Positions 43,301 through 49,025 of a DNA stretch of 64,000 nucleotides are shown piece by piece. The stretch comes from Acidobacteriota bacterium (lineage in GTDB: Bacteria > Acidobacteriota > Polarisedimenticolia > JACPZX01): NCBI GenBank assembly GCA_016195325.1, contig JACPZX010000062.1, forward strand, positions 32,955 through 96,954, written 5' to 3'. Below the pieces are notes generated by a model, which was not told where the DNA came from, searched no databases, and was given only the letters and a program-made list of their open reading frames with translations. Within the stretch, counting starts at the first letter, position 1. Each line of letters starts with the position of its first letter. The translations under genes were made by a program, and so were the position numbers.

Positions 43301-46057
43301 ACGAACGACGGCGCCGCGTGCAGCCCGACCGGCCCCGCCAGCCAGTGCCCTGGTGGCACGTGCGATCAGGAGACCTGCCAGCGCCTCGAGTGCGGGACCA
43401 ACACGGACGTGGACTGCCCCCCCGGCCTCACCGAGGGCGCCGGGCCCAACCTCCTGGTGGACGGCAACCTGATCCAGGGAAACACCGCCGAGAGCGGAAG
43501 CGGCGGCGGCATCCGGCTGCAGCTCGTCAACGGGACCGAGGTCGGGGCTTTCCCGACGACGCCCGCCAACTGGTACCAGGTCAAGCTCCAGAACAACATC
43601 ATCGTCGACAACGTCGCCGGATGGGACGGCGGCGGTGTCTCGCTGCAAGACGCAGTGAGAGTGAGCTTCATCAACAACTCGGTCGTGAACAACGACACGA
43701 CGGCTTCGGCGGGGGTTCTCTTCAACTCGTTCGGAGCCCCGACGTCGAGCGTGCCCCCGACGTGCCCCGGGTGCACGGAGGAGCACGACCAGCCCGCCGG
43801 GCTGGTGACGATGACCAACACGCCCAATCTCTCGGGCTCGCTGCCGACGGCGTCGGGCTCGCTCATCTGCCCGAACGACGGCCTGGCGGCGAACCCCTAC
43901 GGCGTCTGTTCGGGCGGAAGCAACCCCGGTGGCCACTGCGCGACCAACGCCCAGTGCTCCGGATCGGGTGGAACCTGCGTGCTCAACACATTGTGCGCCG
44001 AGGTCTCCCTGCCGGTGCTGGCGAACAACGTCTTCTGGCACAATCGGGCGTTCCACATCAAGGTGACCGACCCCGACCCGAACAACGGCGTCCTCGGCCA
44101 GCAGAGCAGCGTGGCGCTGGATCCCGCGTTGAGCCAGGCGTCGACGGGCCAGTGCGCGACAGCTCCGGGGACGCCTCGATACTGGGACATCGGCGTCCGA
44201 GGAGACGACACGCCGACCACGCATGAGTCGGGGTTCACGCTCGCCCCCGTCCGAACGATCTTGACCGACCTCACCGGATACTCCACCGGGAGCGATCTGG
44301 CGGCGGATCCGAACGTGGCGAGGGAGTACTGCAACGGCTCCCGCGTGCCCCCCGAGTGCGGTGCCGGAAACGGCTGTTACGGGACGACGGGCTACATCGT
44401 GCCCCCGGGTGTCGCTCAGGAGAACATCCCGAACCCGGTGTTCTCGCTGACCCCGGCGGCGACCGTGGACGAGGCCAACAACTGGATCAACATGGCCTAC
44501 GGTCCGCTGACCCTCCTGGGCCCGAGCGGCTCGCTGCTGGGCAGGTATGTTCCGGCCACCACGGACCCGAACACGACCCCGACGATTGGTGTCGTCGAGT
44601 CGAGCGCGACCATCAACAACACCTACACCGTGGCGCCGACGCTCGACTTCTTCGGAACGAACAGGAAGAGCAACAGCCGGGTCGATCTCGGAGCCGTCGA
44701 GGCCCCCGTTCCCTCCTCGGGGCCGACCGCCATTTCGGCGAACTCCCTCAATTTCGGCCACGTGCCCGTCGACACCGTCAGCCCTGTTCAAGACCTGACG
44801 CTGACCAACGCCGGCTCCACCGACCTTGCCGTCAGCATCCCCGGCATCGCCACCGCAGTGGGATTCGTCCAGGTTCCACCGACCAGCGGTAACGACTGCG
44901 GATCGAGCCCGGTCTTCGCTCTCCCCGCCGGCACGAGCTGCACTCTCGGCATCCGGTTCGCGCCGACGCAGGCCGCGGCCACCGCGGCGCAGGGTCTCAT
45001 GACGGCCGCCGGTTCCACGCCGTCCGACGGCGAGGAGATCCCCTTCGAGTCCGAGGTGACCGTCGTCACCGACTCGGCCGACGACGTTCCCCAGACCGTG
45101 AGTCTGACCGGCCGCACCAGCGCGGTCTCCAGGGTCTGCGCCCGTCCGGGCGCCCTCGACGGCACCCCCTGCAACGACGGGGACGCCTGCACCCAGTCCG
45201 ATAGCTGCCAGGCGGGCGTCTGCGTGGGCGGCGACCCGGTCGTCTGCGCGGCTGCCGACCAGTGCCACGAGCTGGGAGTCTGCGACACCGGCACGGGCCA
45301 GTGCTCCAACCCGGCCAAGACCGTCGGAAGCTCCTGCGATACGGGCGACCCGAGCACGTGGGGCGTCTGCAGCAGTGGTTTCTGCCTCGACGCCTCCGTC
45401 TCGACACCCGCGGAGATGCGAAGCAGCCTGACGCTGACGCACAATGGCGCCGGCACGCGGATCGCGTGGAGCGACGCGCCCGGCCAGTTCAACGTCTACC
45501 GCGGCTGGATCGTCGACGGTCAGCCGTTCTCCTACAACCACGCCTGCCTCAACCCGGTCGGGCCGACGTCCACTCAGAACGTTCACGACACGGCCACGCC
45601 TCCGCTGGGGACGGCCTTCTACTATCTCGTGACTCGCTTCGACAGGGGGCTGGAATCGATACCCGGGAAGGACTCCACGGGCGTTTCGATCCCCAGCGCA
45701 TACCTCTGCCCGTACCAGGGAGGCTCGATGAGCATCGCCACGCCGGAACCGCCGCTCGAGACGGGGACGACGACGGTGCATCGCGGCGTGATTACTTTGA
45801 CCTACACCGGCTTCACGCCGCTGACGCTCTCCGGCGCGACGCAGGTTTCCAGGGAGTTCGGCGACGGCGACTTCGCGGTCGTCGGCGGGACGTGCGCATC
45901 CGGCCTGACGCTTGGCTTCGGGTCGACGTGCACCGTCGAGATTGAGTACACGCCGGCGGGCAATATCAACCCGTCGAGCGCCTCGATAACGATTCAAGGA
46001 ACGATATCCGGAGGTGTCGCGACGACTCTGACCAGCGACACGTTCAACGCGGACTAG
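34340..46057 (+). CDS. Giant secreted mosaic protein of the oxidase cluster (3,905 residues)
   Basis: ATG at 34340 follows GAGGAGGAG and starts a signal peptide (ASAIAVLLLTAGASFAQ). Domains in order: two cupredoxin-like domains (about 30-507) lacking copper ligands; tandem cadherin/Ig-like units (about 535-720, GGTLTLRPDGTFTYVPSS); SdrD-B-like and carboxypeptidase-regulatory-like domains (about 950-1390 and onward, YFDTNGDGVSQTEEPGLPLV, FYVFTSTHVAAHITGIVTDD); a run of GSGYTS-P-V repeats (about 1958-2430); an IPT/TIG-like unit; a right-handed beta-helix (about 2570-3130, DDSAIQSAIDAAVPGDLIIV); and ASPM-SPD2-Hydin/choice-of-anchor-like domains (about 3460-3590 and the end). Four-Cys segments recur. 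No membrane anchor, sortase or type I signal is obvious at the C-terminus. Probably an extracellular scaffold for the oxidase subunits. Confidence 0.9.
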   Translation: MHSPTLRTISRATASAIAVLLLTAGASFAQVDLTAKQTSVTLPDGRTVPMWGLACDPNTSSTDPNTLPTCTAMTGSAQDPNTWQPPLIRAAAGSALTINLTNSLPGGVPTSLVIVGQLSSDLGHPIKVPSPSHAIQGPTWPVQGSATDPVFTPPSQPDRIQSFGSKEIASGATDAVTWPSLRAGTYLIESGTHPSIQGPMGLYGVLIVSDAGFPVSYDADVPLLLSEIDPSQNDEIADPVTGVVHLTGFSETSSRVLRDVVSAISVALDPNSGNPISGSGYCAGDLLVFSGGGADANAMGHVAAVDANGAITDLALDFAGRGYSAAPGVTVTPDPNNPCLTRVGSPLGAVIDAELTLSGILCSGGAAACYPPAVNYDPRYYMINGVAFDKTNPAASTFSAGAVPPAGTVLLRFVNAGLRMHVPSVVGMNMALVAEDGNRLPGKPRIQSEVFLAAGKTYDVVLSPTDPSYLYSAAAIPVFDRQLSLSTNNQRDGGMQGYISVDGGTAPGTIVPVIASATDDQYFLIPGKTIKITDPAKGVIANDSNVYGVHTMTGTCGISAEPCAVTGGTLTLRPDGTFTYVPSSPSTLSDHFYYQANGSGPVAKVSLDNCASVSGCMGGAPSAAGDAYTSDIASRLAIAPPGVLANDTDPQGHPLTAEMDPNFVVLGGSITLNADGSFVAVPNTIPVDPATSSVTFQYKARNSQNTSSAAATVTVTFNGASLLAVQVLDGPSTLSGRGHCSVSGTACKLISDCPALNACVVAPVPVTDYRWIIEEDRTFHVDANNQVSSGGYVPNLGTSFHSSYMPLVAQGCVGAVSCEVNQTILDPNSGDHVPAVCDIGNGGCRPGDPNAPQMAAVDPNQVHLDSNKRYYISILPGDGANATVNGAGGPVPVDPNDPNGPQRPFSIAKDCPSIFSDFAPGTGACGHGMGGAPISAGQTAVDVKVQQTPFPAAKLTAFVFEDDNPLNGEVDAGGGVDILAPNEPGLGGFNIVLLDQAGGLGDSTGQPTYDMFNMPLSNALAGTRDPATGLDACPISSTSPKLCKRGTNAGATCTADTDCTGGGVCLADGLVGMIVTCPKFESDGQTLSPLAGQVIVENLYPGLYEVVASPAADRLARGEEWLQTNTLDGTKPHEAFIRPQEPAYFQEFGPAGFHVSIGFANPKIINNRKERVCQHLATGETCSHTLTGQISSARISRTPDQRIYGSGTFDSLGFTQCYVSLGDPGGSDFAFVKCAADGSFTFTGLPPGKHKITVFDQWNDIIVDGLSTGVVLDQNTPSKDLGEIPIMQWRTNLATRTYFDTNGDGVSQTEEPGLPLVSTNLRYRDGSFMGFNNTDLDGYAGFNEIFPFFNWMILEADTARYKQTGVHVIYDAGGPADGTPGGGGSVLAANVANTTEEFHLPADLRVPGAVYCNDGDCAGETISDPNTTALPANSSTGRIDPPWVSTEAWQGFAGETQFIEFGKAPFADGENGGIKGHVVYASTRPFDDPQLLLQLSWEPLVPHVTINLYKRGMAKDGTETLTLIDTTSTTSWDDWAQGFRMDPNGMPLLSSDGKPIPNMNCPGQDPNSSFFFTLKDSTQWLNPGMFLPKNSQFKCYDGMAMLNQVQPAPYDGMYLFPSVVTRNGTTGLPNKTNCTGCTTNPVDGTPMLPAGKYVVEMITPPGYELVKEEDKNILLGDVYIAPVTQQFGGLGSIFIMPDQAEVDSEFNADNPLNHTVNEGITPRTEGDTGSIEKFWPCIGQLRVVPDYMSLFPQAAQAAPFAGASRHLCDRKEVTLEDQSTALAKFYVFTSTHVAAHITGIVTDDFASEFDPFSPNYGEKFAVPNLPVSFKDWTGNEVSRAYTDQWGDFDGLHYSTWEVNPPNPTGYGPQMVVACMNDSTLANGSVDPLYNPGYSQFCYEWSLMPGQTAYLDTPVVPVMAFAEGYNPPDCDYPSATPAVKEVNGFGAGPWVLAGPGGPVTGLTLTNQGAGYTARPTVSFDLTSGGSGAAAVTFMKVTAVTPNSNGSGYQSVPTVTIDPNGIAGGSGAAAAATMRVNTVSVPTGGGGGGYTSSPTVTFPDGTGGIFPVTMRVSSIILSNSGSGYIARPTATFTNTGTGGTGAAASTFLSLDKVTPSNKGSGYTSAPAVTVPAPPCTINGTTCVQATASAVFNLGSCLLGPTPGAGCNTSATCGVGGTCSLTGGNVSSVTVTNPGNGYTSRVTVTFAPAPAGNHCSNGPTPNAVCVGTGQSTCGAGGTCIANANAVATNTGTSFGSFWKVSRADVTSGGLLYTSRPTVAFTAAPVGGTTATATNVGTTSGVFLSVNLITVSNGGSGYTGTSGTFAGGNGSGAQAVATLNLASLALTSNGSGYTSRPSVVITPPGTRCVLGATPGAVCVTSATCGGGLCLNGTTATANTFMSVDSLSLTNGGSGYSSDPNVTIGSPGCTINGTTCVRATATASITVGNTLTITALGDQLVPNPAYSGPSATAAPYNQKFITRHYGFGSQCVAPIAGDPNCTTVSRVTIGGVAASIQTWSDTTITVGVPGSVPQCPIRQRGVTGAPERCGELVITAGNGKQTVDAVTVTIGGKPPTYVNGENADDSAIQSAIDAAVPGDLIIVKPGTYDEMVIMWKPVRLQGVGAASVMINARPIPAGKIDPWREKVLSLFGLGPDGRPDGRPIMVDRVPLEGIVNWDTTVNGNLAELLQEPTIMGAYEGAGITVLAKGVDYHGADAFEPGTEAVFPLGTTRLTDSTQDCNNYPANFLCNPSRIDGLTLTNSSQGGGGIFAHGWTHNLEVSNNRVFGNAGTSSGGVSIGQGEFGDPSISPQDPAVSVPPLDATILATACGTGGGNNGGDGPRCPAGTQLPYWLQANVDVHHNAITRNASYGDSLYSTTPAAAGGVTFTTGSDYYRFDNNFVCGNLSAGDGGGVAHLGFIYSDPNGSGGITHNVILFNQSNNPTIATHGGGLLIAGAGPDGQALQCANALGVGSGEVCAAAGDLCPTYSCNGSTNDGAACSPTGPASQCPGGTCDQETCQRLECGTNTDVDCPPGLTEGAGPNLLVDGNLIQGNTAESGSGGGIRLQLVNGTEVGAFPTTPANWYQVKLQNNIIVDNVAGWDGGGVSLQDAVRVSFINNSVVNNDTTASAGVLFNSFGAPTSSVPPTCPGCTEEHDQPAGLVTMTNTPNLSGSLPTASGSLICPNDGLAANPYGVCSGGSNPGGHCATNAQCSGSGGTCVLNTLCAEVSLPVLANNVFWHNRAFHIKVTDPDPNNGVLGQQSSVALDPALSQASTGQCATAPGTPRYWDIGVRGDDTPTTHESGFTLAPVRTILTDLTGYSTGSDLAADPNVAREYCNGSRVPPECGAGNGCYGTTGYIVPPGVAQENIPNPVFSLTPAATVDEANNWINMAYGPLTLLGPSGSLLGRYVPATTDPNTTPTIGVVESSATINNTYTVAPTLDFFGTNRKSNSRVDLGAVEAPVPSSGPTAISANSLNFGHVPVDTVSPVQDLTLTNAGSTDLAVSIPGIATAVGFVQVPPTSGNDCGSSPVFALPAGTSCTLGIRFAPTQAAATAAQGLMTAAGSTPSDGEEIPFESEVTVVTDSADDVPQTVSLTGRTSAVSRVCARPGALDGTPCNDGDACTQSDSCQAGVCVGGDPVVCAAADQCHELGVCDTGTGQCSNPAKTVGSSCDTGDPSTWGVCSSGFCLDASVSTPAEMRSSLTLTHNGAGTRIAWSDAPGQFNVYRGWIVDGQPFSYNHACLNPVGPTSTQNVHDTATPPLGTAFYYLVTRFDRGLESIPGKDSTGVSIPSAYLCPYQGGSMSIATPEPPLETGTTTVHRGVITLTYTGFTPLTLSGATQVSREFGDGDFAVVGGTCASGLTLGFGSTCTVEIEYTPAGNINPSSASITIQGTISGGVATTLTSDTFNAD
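40213..41640 (+). repeat. GSGYTSxPxV repeat array inside the giant gene
   Basis: About nine to ten units, each built round Gly-Ser-Gly-Tyr-(Thr/Ser)-x-x-Pro-x-Val preceded by a strand ending in Thr-Asn or Ser-Asn-x-Gly, for example LTNQGAGYTARPTVSF, SNSGSGYIARPTATF, SNKGSGYTSAPAVTV and TSNGSGYTSRPSVVI. Units differ in length because four-Cys inserts are placed between some. A related single unit (DFAGRGYSAAPGVTV) appears far upstream near 35300. Repeats are diverged at DNA level, so the array is old or under selection, not a recent tandem duplication. Confidence 0.75.
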
Positions 46058-46067
46058 TGAGTTTCCG

Positions 46068-46097
46068 GAGGGGGCGGCCCCGCACGGTCGCCCCCTC
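46068..46097 (+). terminator. Hairpin after the giant gene, no U-run
   Basis: GAGGGGGCG (46068-46076) pairs perfectly over 9 bp with CGCCCCCTC (46089-46097), 12-nt loop, 10 bp past the giant gene stop. It is followed by GGCCGCG, not T residues, so it probably slows or partly stops transcription or protects the upstream mRNA, leaving reduced read-through to the following genes. Confidence 0.5.
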
Positions 46098-46138
46098 GGC
46101 CGCGAGCATCAGGGTGATCGCTCGAAGGGTCTGATATC

Positions 46139-46657
46139 ATGGACGCGAAGATGTTCAACATGCCGGCTCGCCCCATCGGTTCTCTCATCTCCGCCGGGCT
46201 TCTCGCAGGCGGCATTCTCCTCCTCCCCGGAGCCGCCGCCGGGAGCAGTCAGCCGGGTATCGCCGCGACCCACGTGCGCCCGGCCAGACGAGCGGCGTTG
46301 CCCCCCAGCGCGAGGACGTACTACCAGAACGTCTGGGGTGTCGACATCCTCGGGGTCAAGCCCGTCTCATCCGGCACGATGATCCGGTTCAGCTACCGGG
46401 TCGTGGACGCGACCAAGGCGAAGACGCTCAACGACAAGAGCCTCTCCCCGCTGCTCGTCGATCAGAAAACCAACGCCGCGCTGGTGGTTCCCGTGATGGA
46501 GAAGGTCGGTCAACTGCGCCAGACCTCCACGCCCGAGAACGGCCGCGAGTACTGGATCCTGTTTTCGAACAAGGGAAACTTCGTGAAGGCGGGGAGCCGC
46601 GTCGACGTGGTGATCGGCAGCTTCCGGGCCAACGGACTGATCGTGGAGCCGCTCTAG
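46139..46657 (+). CDS. Small secreted protein of the oxidase cluster
   Basis: 172 residues; start at 46139 with AAGGG 10 bp upstream. Signal segment (SLISAGLLAGGILLLPGAAAG), then a compact beta-rich domain: TYYQNVWGVDILGVKPVSSG, MIRFSYRVVDATKAKTLNDK, VVPVMEKVGQLRQTS, REYWILFSNKGNFVKAGSRV and DVVIGSFRANGLIVE. I do not recognise a named family. The paired pattern of a Trp-Ile-x-Phe strand and a closing IGSF strand looks like a small immunoglobulin- or cupredoxin-like sandwich with no copper ligands. It lies between the giant gene and the LolA-like gene. Confidence 0.75.
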   Translation: MDAKMFNMPARPIGSLISAGLLAGGILLLPGAAAGSSQPGIAATHVRPARRAALPPSARTYYQNVWGVDILGVKPVSSGTMIRFSYRVVDATKAKTLNDKSLSPLLVDQKTNAALVVPVMEKVGQLRQTSTPENGREYWILFSNKGNFVKAGSRVDVVIGSFRANGLIVEPL

Positions 46658-46689
46658 GCGGCCCCCGGGGCCTGCAGGAGTCACTCTCG

Positions 46690-47544
46690 ATGTGGAAAAC
46701 GGCGCTTCTGTCAGGGCTTGTCGTCTCCGCACTGGCGTTGCCCCCCGCCCTTGCGGCCGTCGCTCCCGCGCCCTCCACCGCGCTCGCAGTCGAGCAGATC
46801 GTCGAGAAGAACATCGCGGCGCGAGGCGGGTTCGAGGCGTGGCGCGCAGTGCGGACCATGTCGTTCTCCGGCAAGATGGACGCCGGGGGCAAGCAGAACG
46901 CGCAGCTTCCCTTCTCGATGGAGTTGAAGCGCCCGCGCAAGAGCCGCACCGAGATCGAGTTCGCGCGCGACACGGCCGTGCAGGTCTACGATGGCGCCAG
47001 GGGGTGGAAGGTGCGGCCGTTCCTGGGGCGCAAGGACGTCGAACCGTTCACCGCGGCGGAACTGGAGGCGGCCTCCACTCAGGCGGACCTGGACGGCCCG
47101 CTGGTCGATCACGCGCAAAAGGGCACGACCGTGCAGCTCGACGGCGTCGAGAAGGTGGAGGGGAGCGACGCCTACAAGCTGAAGCTGACACTGAAGGGCG
47201 GCCAGGTCCGGCACCTCTGGGTCGACGCCAGGACGTTCCTCGAGGTGAAGATCGAAGGGACCCCGCGGCTCATGGACGGCAAGCCGCATCGCGTGGAGAT
47301 CTTCTACCGCGATTACAGGGCCGTCGACGGCCTGATGATCCCGCACGTCCTGGAGACGGCGGTGGCGGGCACCAAGCAGACGCACAAGACGACGATCGAG
47401 AAGATCGTGGTGAACCCCGTCCTCGCGGATTCCCGCTTCGCCCGACCCCGCCCGGACGCCTCTCCCGGTGCTGAGGATCACTCGGCGGCCGGCGCGAAGG
47501 CCGGATCCGGCGATGGCAGCGACAGACCGAACTCAGGGTCTTGA
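46690..47544 (+). CDS. LolA/outer-membrane-lipoprotein-sorting-like protein
   Basis: 284 residues; AGGAG 10 bp before the ATG. Signal peptide (LSGLVVSALALPPALAA). The mature part follows the LolA/LolB-like fold seen in periplasmic carriers: VEQIVEKNIAARGGFEAWRA, VRTMSFSGKMDAGGKQNA, VYDGARGWKVRPFLGRKDVE, KLKLTLKGGQVRHLWVDART and HRVEIFYRDYRAVDGLMIPH. Such proteins often carry lipids or lipoproteins across the periplasm or act as sensors. A low-complexity Ala/Gly/Asp/Ser tail follows. Its position between the giant gene and cusB suggests a role in exporting or localising cluster products. Confidence 0.78.
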   Translation: MWKTALLSGLVVSALALPPALAAVAPAPSTALAVEQIVEKNIAARGGFEAWRAVRTMSFSGKMDAGGKQNAQLPFSMELKRPRKSRTEIEFARDTAVQVYDGARGWKVRPFLGRKDVEPFTAAELEAASTQADLDGPLVDHAQKGTTVQLDGVEKVEGSDAYKLKLTLKGGQVRHLWVDARTFLEVKIEGTPRLMDGKPHRVEIFYRDYRAVDGLMIPHVLETAVAGTKQTHKTTIEKIVVNPVLADSRFARPRPDASPGAEDHSAAGAKAGSGDGSDRPNSGS

Positions 47545-47705
47545 ACAGGGCCGGTTCCGGTCGCGTCCCCCCGCAATCGCCCGCGTGAGCTTGTGCTAGC
47601 CTGCACGGGGGCCCTCGATTCTCCGTCGATCCCCGGCAATCCACCCGGTCCGACGACTCGCTCGAGCGCAACGCCGCTCATCCGCCGCTCCGGCAACATC
47701 GGCAG

Positions 47706-48983
47706 ATGGGTCCCGTTCCGTCCAGCGGCATGGCGGGAAAGAAAATGCTGAAGAGGTCGGCGGCGGCCGGCTTGACGCTTGCGCTGGCCGTGCTCGCCTT
47801 CGTGGCCGGGAGGTACAGCGGCGGACCCGACCCGACGGGAGAACAGCCCGCAAGGCCCGTTCTCTATTACGTCGATCCCATGCATCCCGCCTACCGCTCC
47901 GACAGGCCCGGTGTGGCCCCTGATTGCGGCATGAGATTGGAACCCGTCTACGCGGAGGCGGAGCCGGGCAAGGGACGCGCGACGGAGCCCGGCACGGTCT
48001 TCATCAGCTCGGAAAAGCAGGGGCTGATCGGCGTTCGCGTGGAGGCCGTCCGGAAGGACTCCGGGCCGCGGCTGGTCCGAACGACCGGCCGCGTCGAGGT
48101 CGACGGAGACCGGCTCTATCGATTGATGGCGGGGGCCGAGGGGTGGGTCGAGTCCGTCAGGAACAATCCCGTCGGCACGTTCGTGAAGAAGGACGAGCTC
48201 CTGGCGACGCTGTACAGCCGGGAGTTTCGCAATGCCCAGCAGGCGTACCTCGGCTCCCTGGTGAGCCTCGACCGATTGAGAACCGGCCATACCGAGGACG
48301 ACCCGAACCGGGGGAGCAACACCAACCTTCGTAATAATGAAGAGCAATTGCGCGCTCTCGGGATGGGGGATGCCCAGATTCAGGAGCTGCGCAGGACACG
48401 GCAGATCACGAGCGAGATCTCGGTCACCGCTCCCGCCGATGGCGTCGTCCTCAGTCGCGACATCTCCCCCGGGCAGAGATTCGAGGCCGGCACCCAGTTC
48501 TACCGGATCGCCGACTTGAGCAAGGCGTGGATTACGGCCGACATCGGCGGCGAGGACGCGCCGATGTTTCGTCCGGGCGCCCGGGTGCGGGTCGTGGTCC
48601 AGGAGAGAGACGCGACCGTGTACGCGACGGTGGGCAAGGCGCCCCCCTTTTTCGATCCCGTCTCACGAACTCTCCGGTTGCGCCTGGAGGCGGACAATCC
48701 AGGATTCGTGCTGCGCCCCGACATGTTCGTGGATCTCGAGCTGCCGGTCCGGGCGGAGCCGGTCATCACGGTTCCGGTCGAGGCGCTGCTCGACTCGGGG
48801 CTGAGCCAGCGGGTCTTCGTCGAGCGCGCCCCGGGTGCGTTCGAGCCCCGGCCGGTCGAGATCGGCCGGCGCCTCGGGGACCGCGTCGAGATTCTCAAGG
48901 GTCTCGAGGAAGGGGATCGCGTCGTCGCGTCGGGAACGTTTCTCGTGGACTCGGAGAGCCGGCTGAGGACCAGCGCCCGATGA
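47706..48983 (+). CDS. cusB: CusB-type RND periplasmic adaptor with heavy-metal-binding domain
   Basis: 425 residues; membrane or signal segment (AAAGLTLALAVLAFVAG). A heavy-metal-binding domain follows (YYVDPMHPAYRSDRPGVAPD then CGMRLEPVY), with the CGM and DPMHP pattern of CusB/CzcB relatives. The barrel-sandwich hybrid and beta-barrel parts are typical (GRVEVDGDRLYRLMAGAEGW, ISVTAPADGVVLSRDISPGQ, AWITADIGGEDAPMF, VPVEALLDSGLSQRVFVERA). It joins the RND pump CusA to the outer-membrane channel. An internal ATG at 47730 is a possible start. No cusC-like channel gene is seen in the window. 160 bp from the LolA-like gene. Confidence 0.9.
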   Translation: MGPVPSSGMAGKKMLKRSAAAGLTLALAVLAFVAGRYSGGPDPTGEQPARPVLYYVDPMHPAYRSDRPGVAPDCGMRLEPVYAEAEPGKGRATEPGTVFISSEKQGLIGVRVEAVRKDSGPRLVRTTGRVEVDGDRLYRLMAGAEGWVESVRNNPVGTFVKKDELLATLYSREFRNAQQAYLGSLVSLDRLRTGHTEDDPNRGSNTNLRNNEEQLRALGMGDAQIQELRRTRQITSEISVTAPADGVVLSRDISPGQRFEAGTQFYRIADLSKAWITADIGGEDAPMFRPGARVRVVVQERDATVYATVGKAPPFFDPVSRTLRLRLEADNPGFVLRPDMFVDLELPVRAEPVITVPVEALLDSGLSQRVFVERAPGAFEPRPVEIGRRLGDRVEILKGLEEGDRVVASGTFLVDSESRLRTSAR

Positions 48984-49025
48984 GCGCGGGCCCGCCGGCG
49001 GACACCCCGCGGGGAACCGCTCCCC

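Noticed and set aside
39851-45997. Open minus-strand frame of 2,048 codons opposite the giant gene
   Set aside because: Its translation is Arg/Gly/Val/Ala-rich with no domains, the usual mirror of high-GC codon use; the plus-strand protein has a signal peptide and many recognisable domains.
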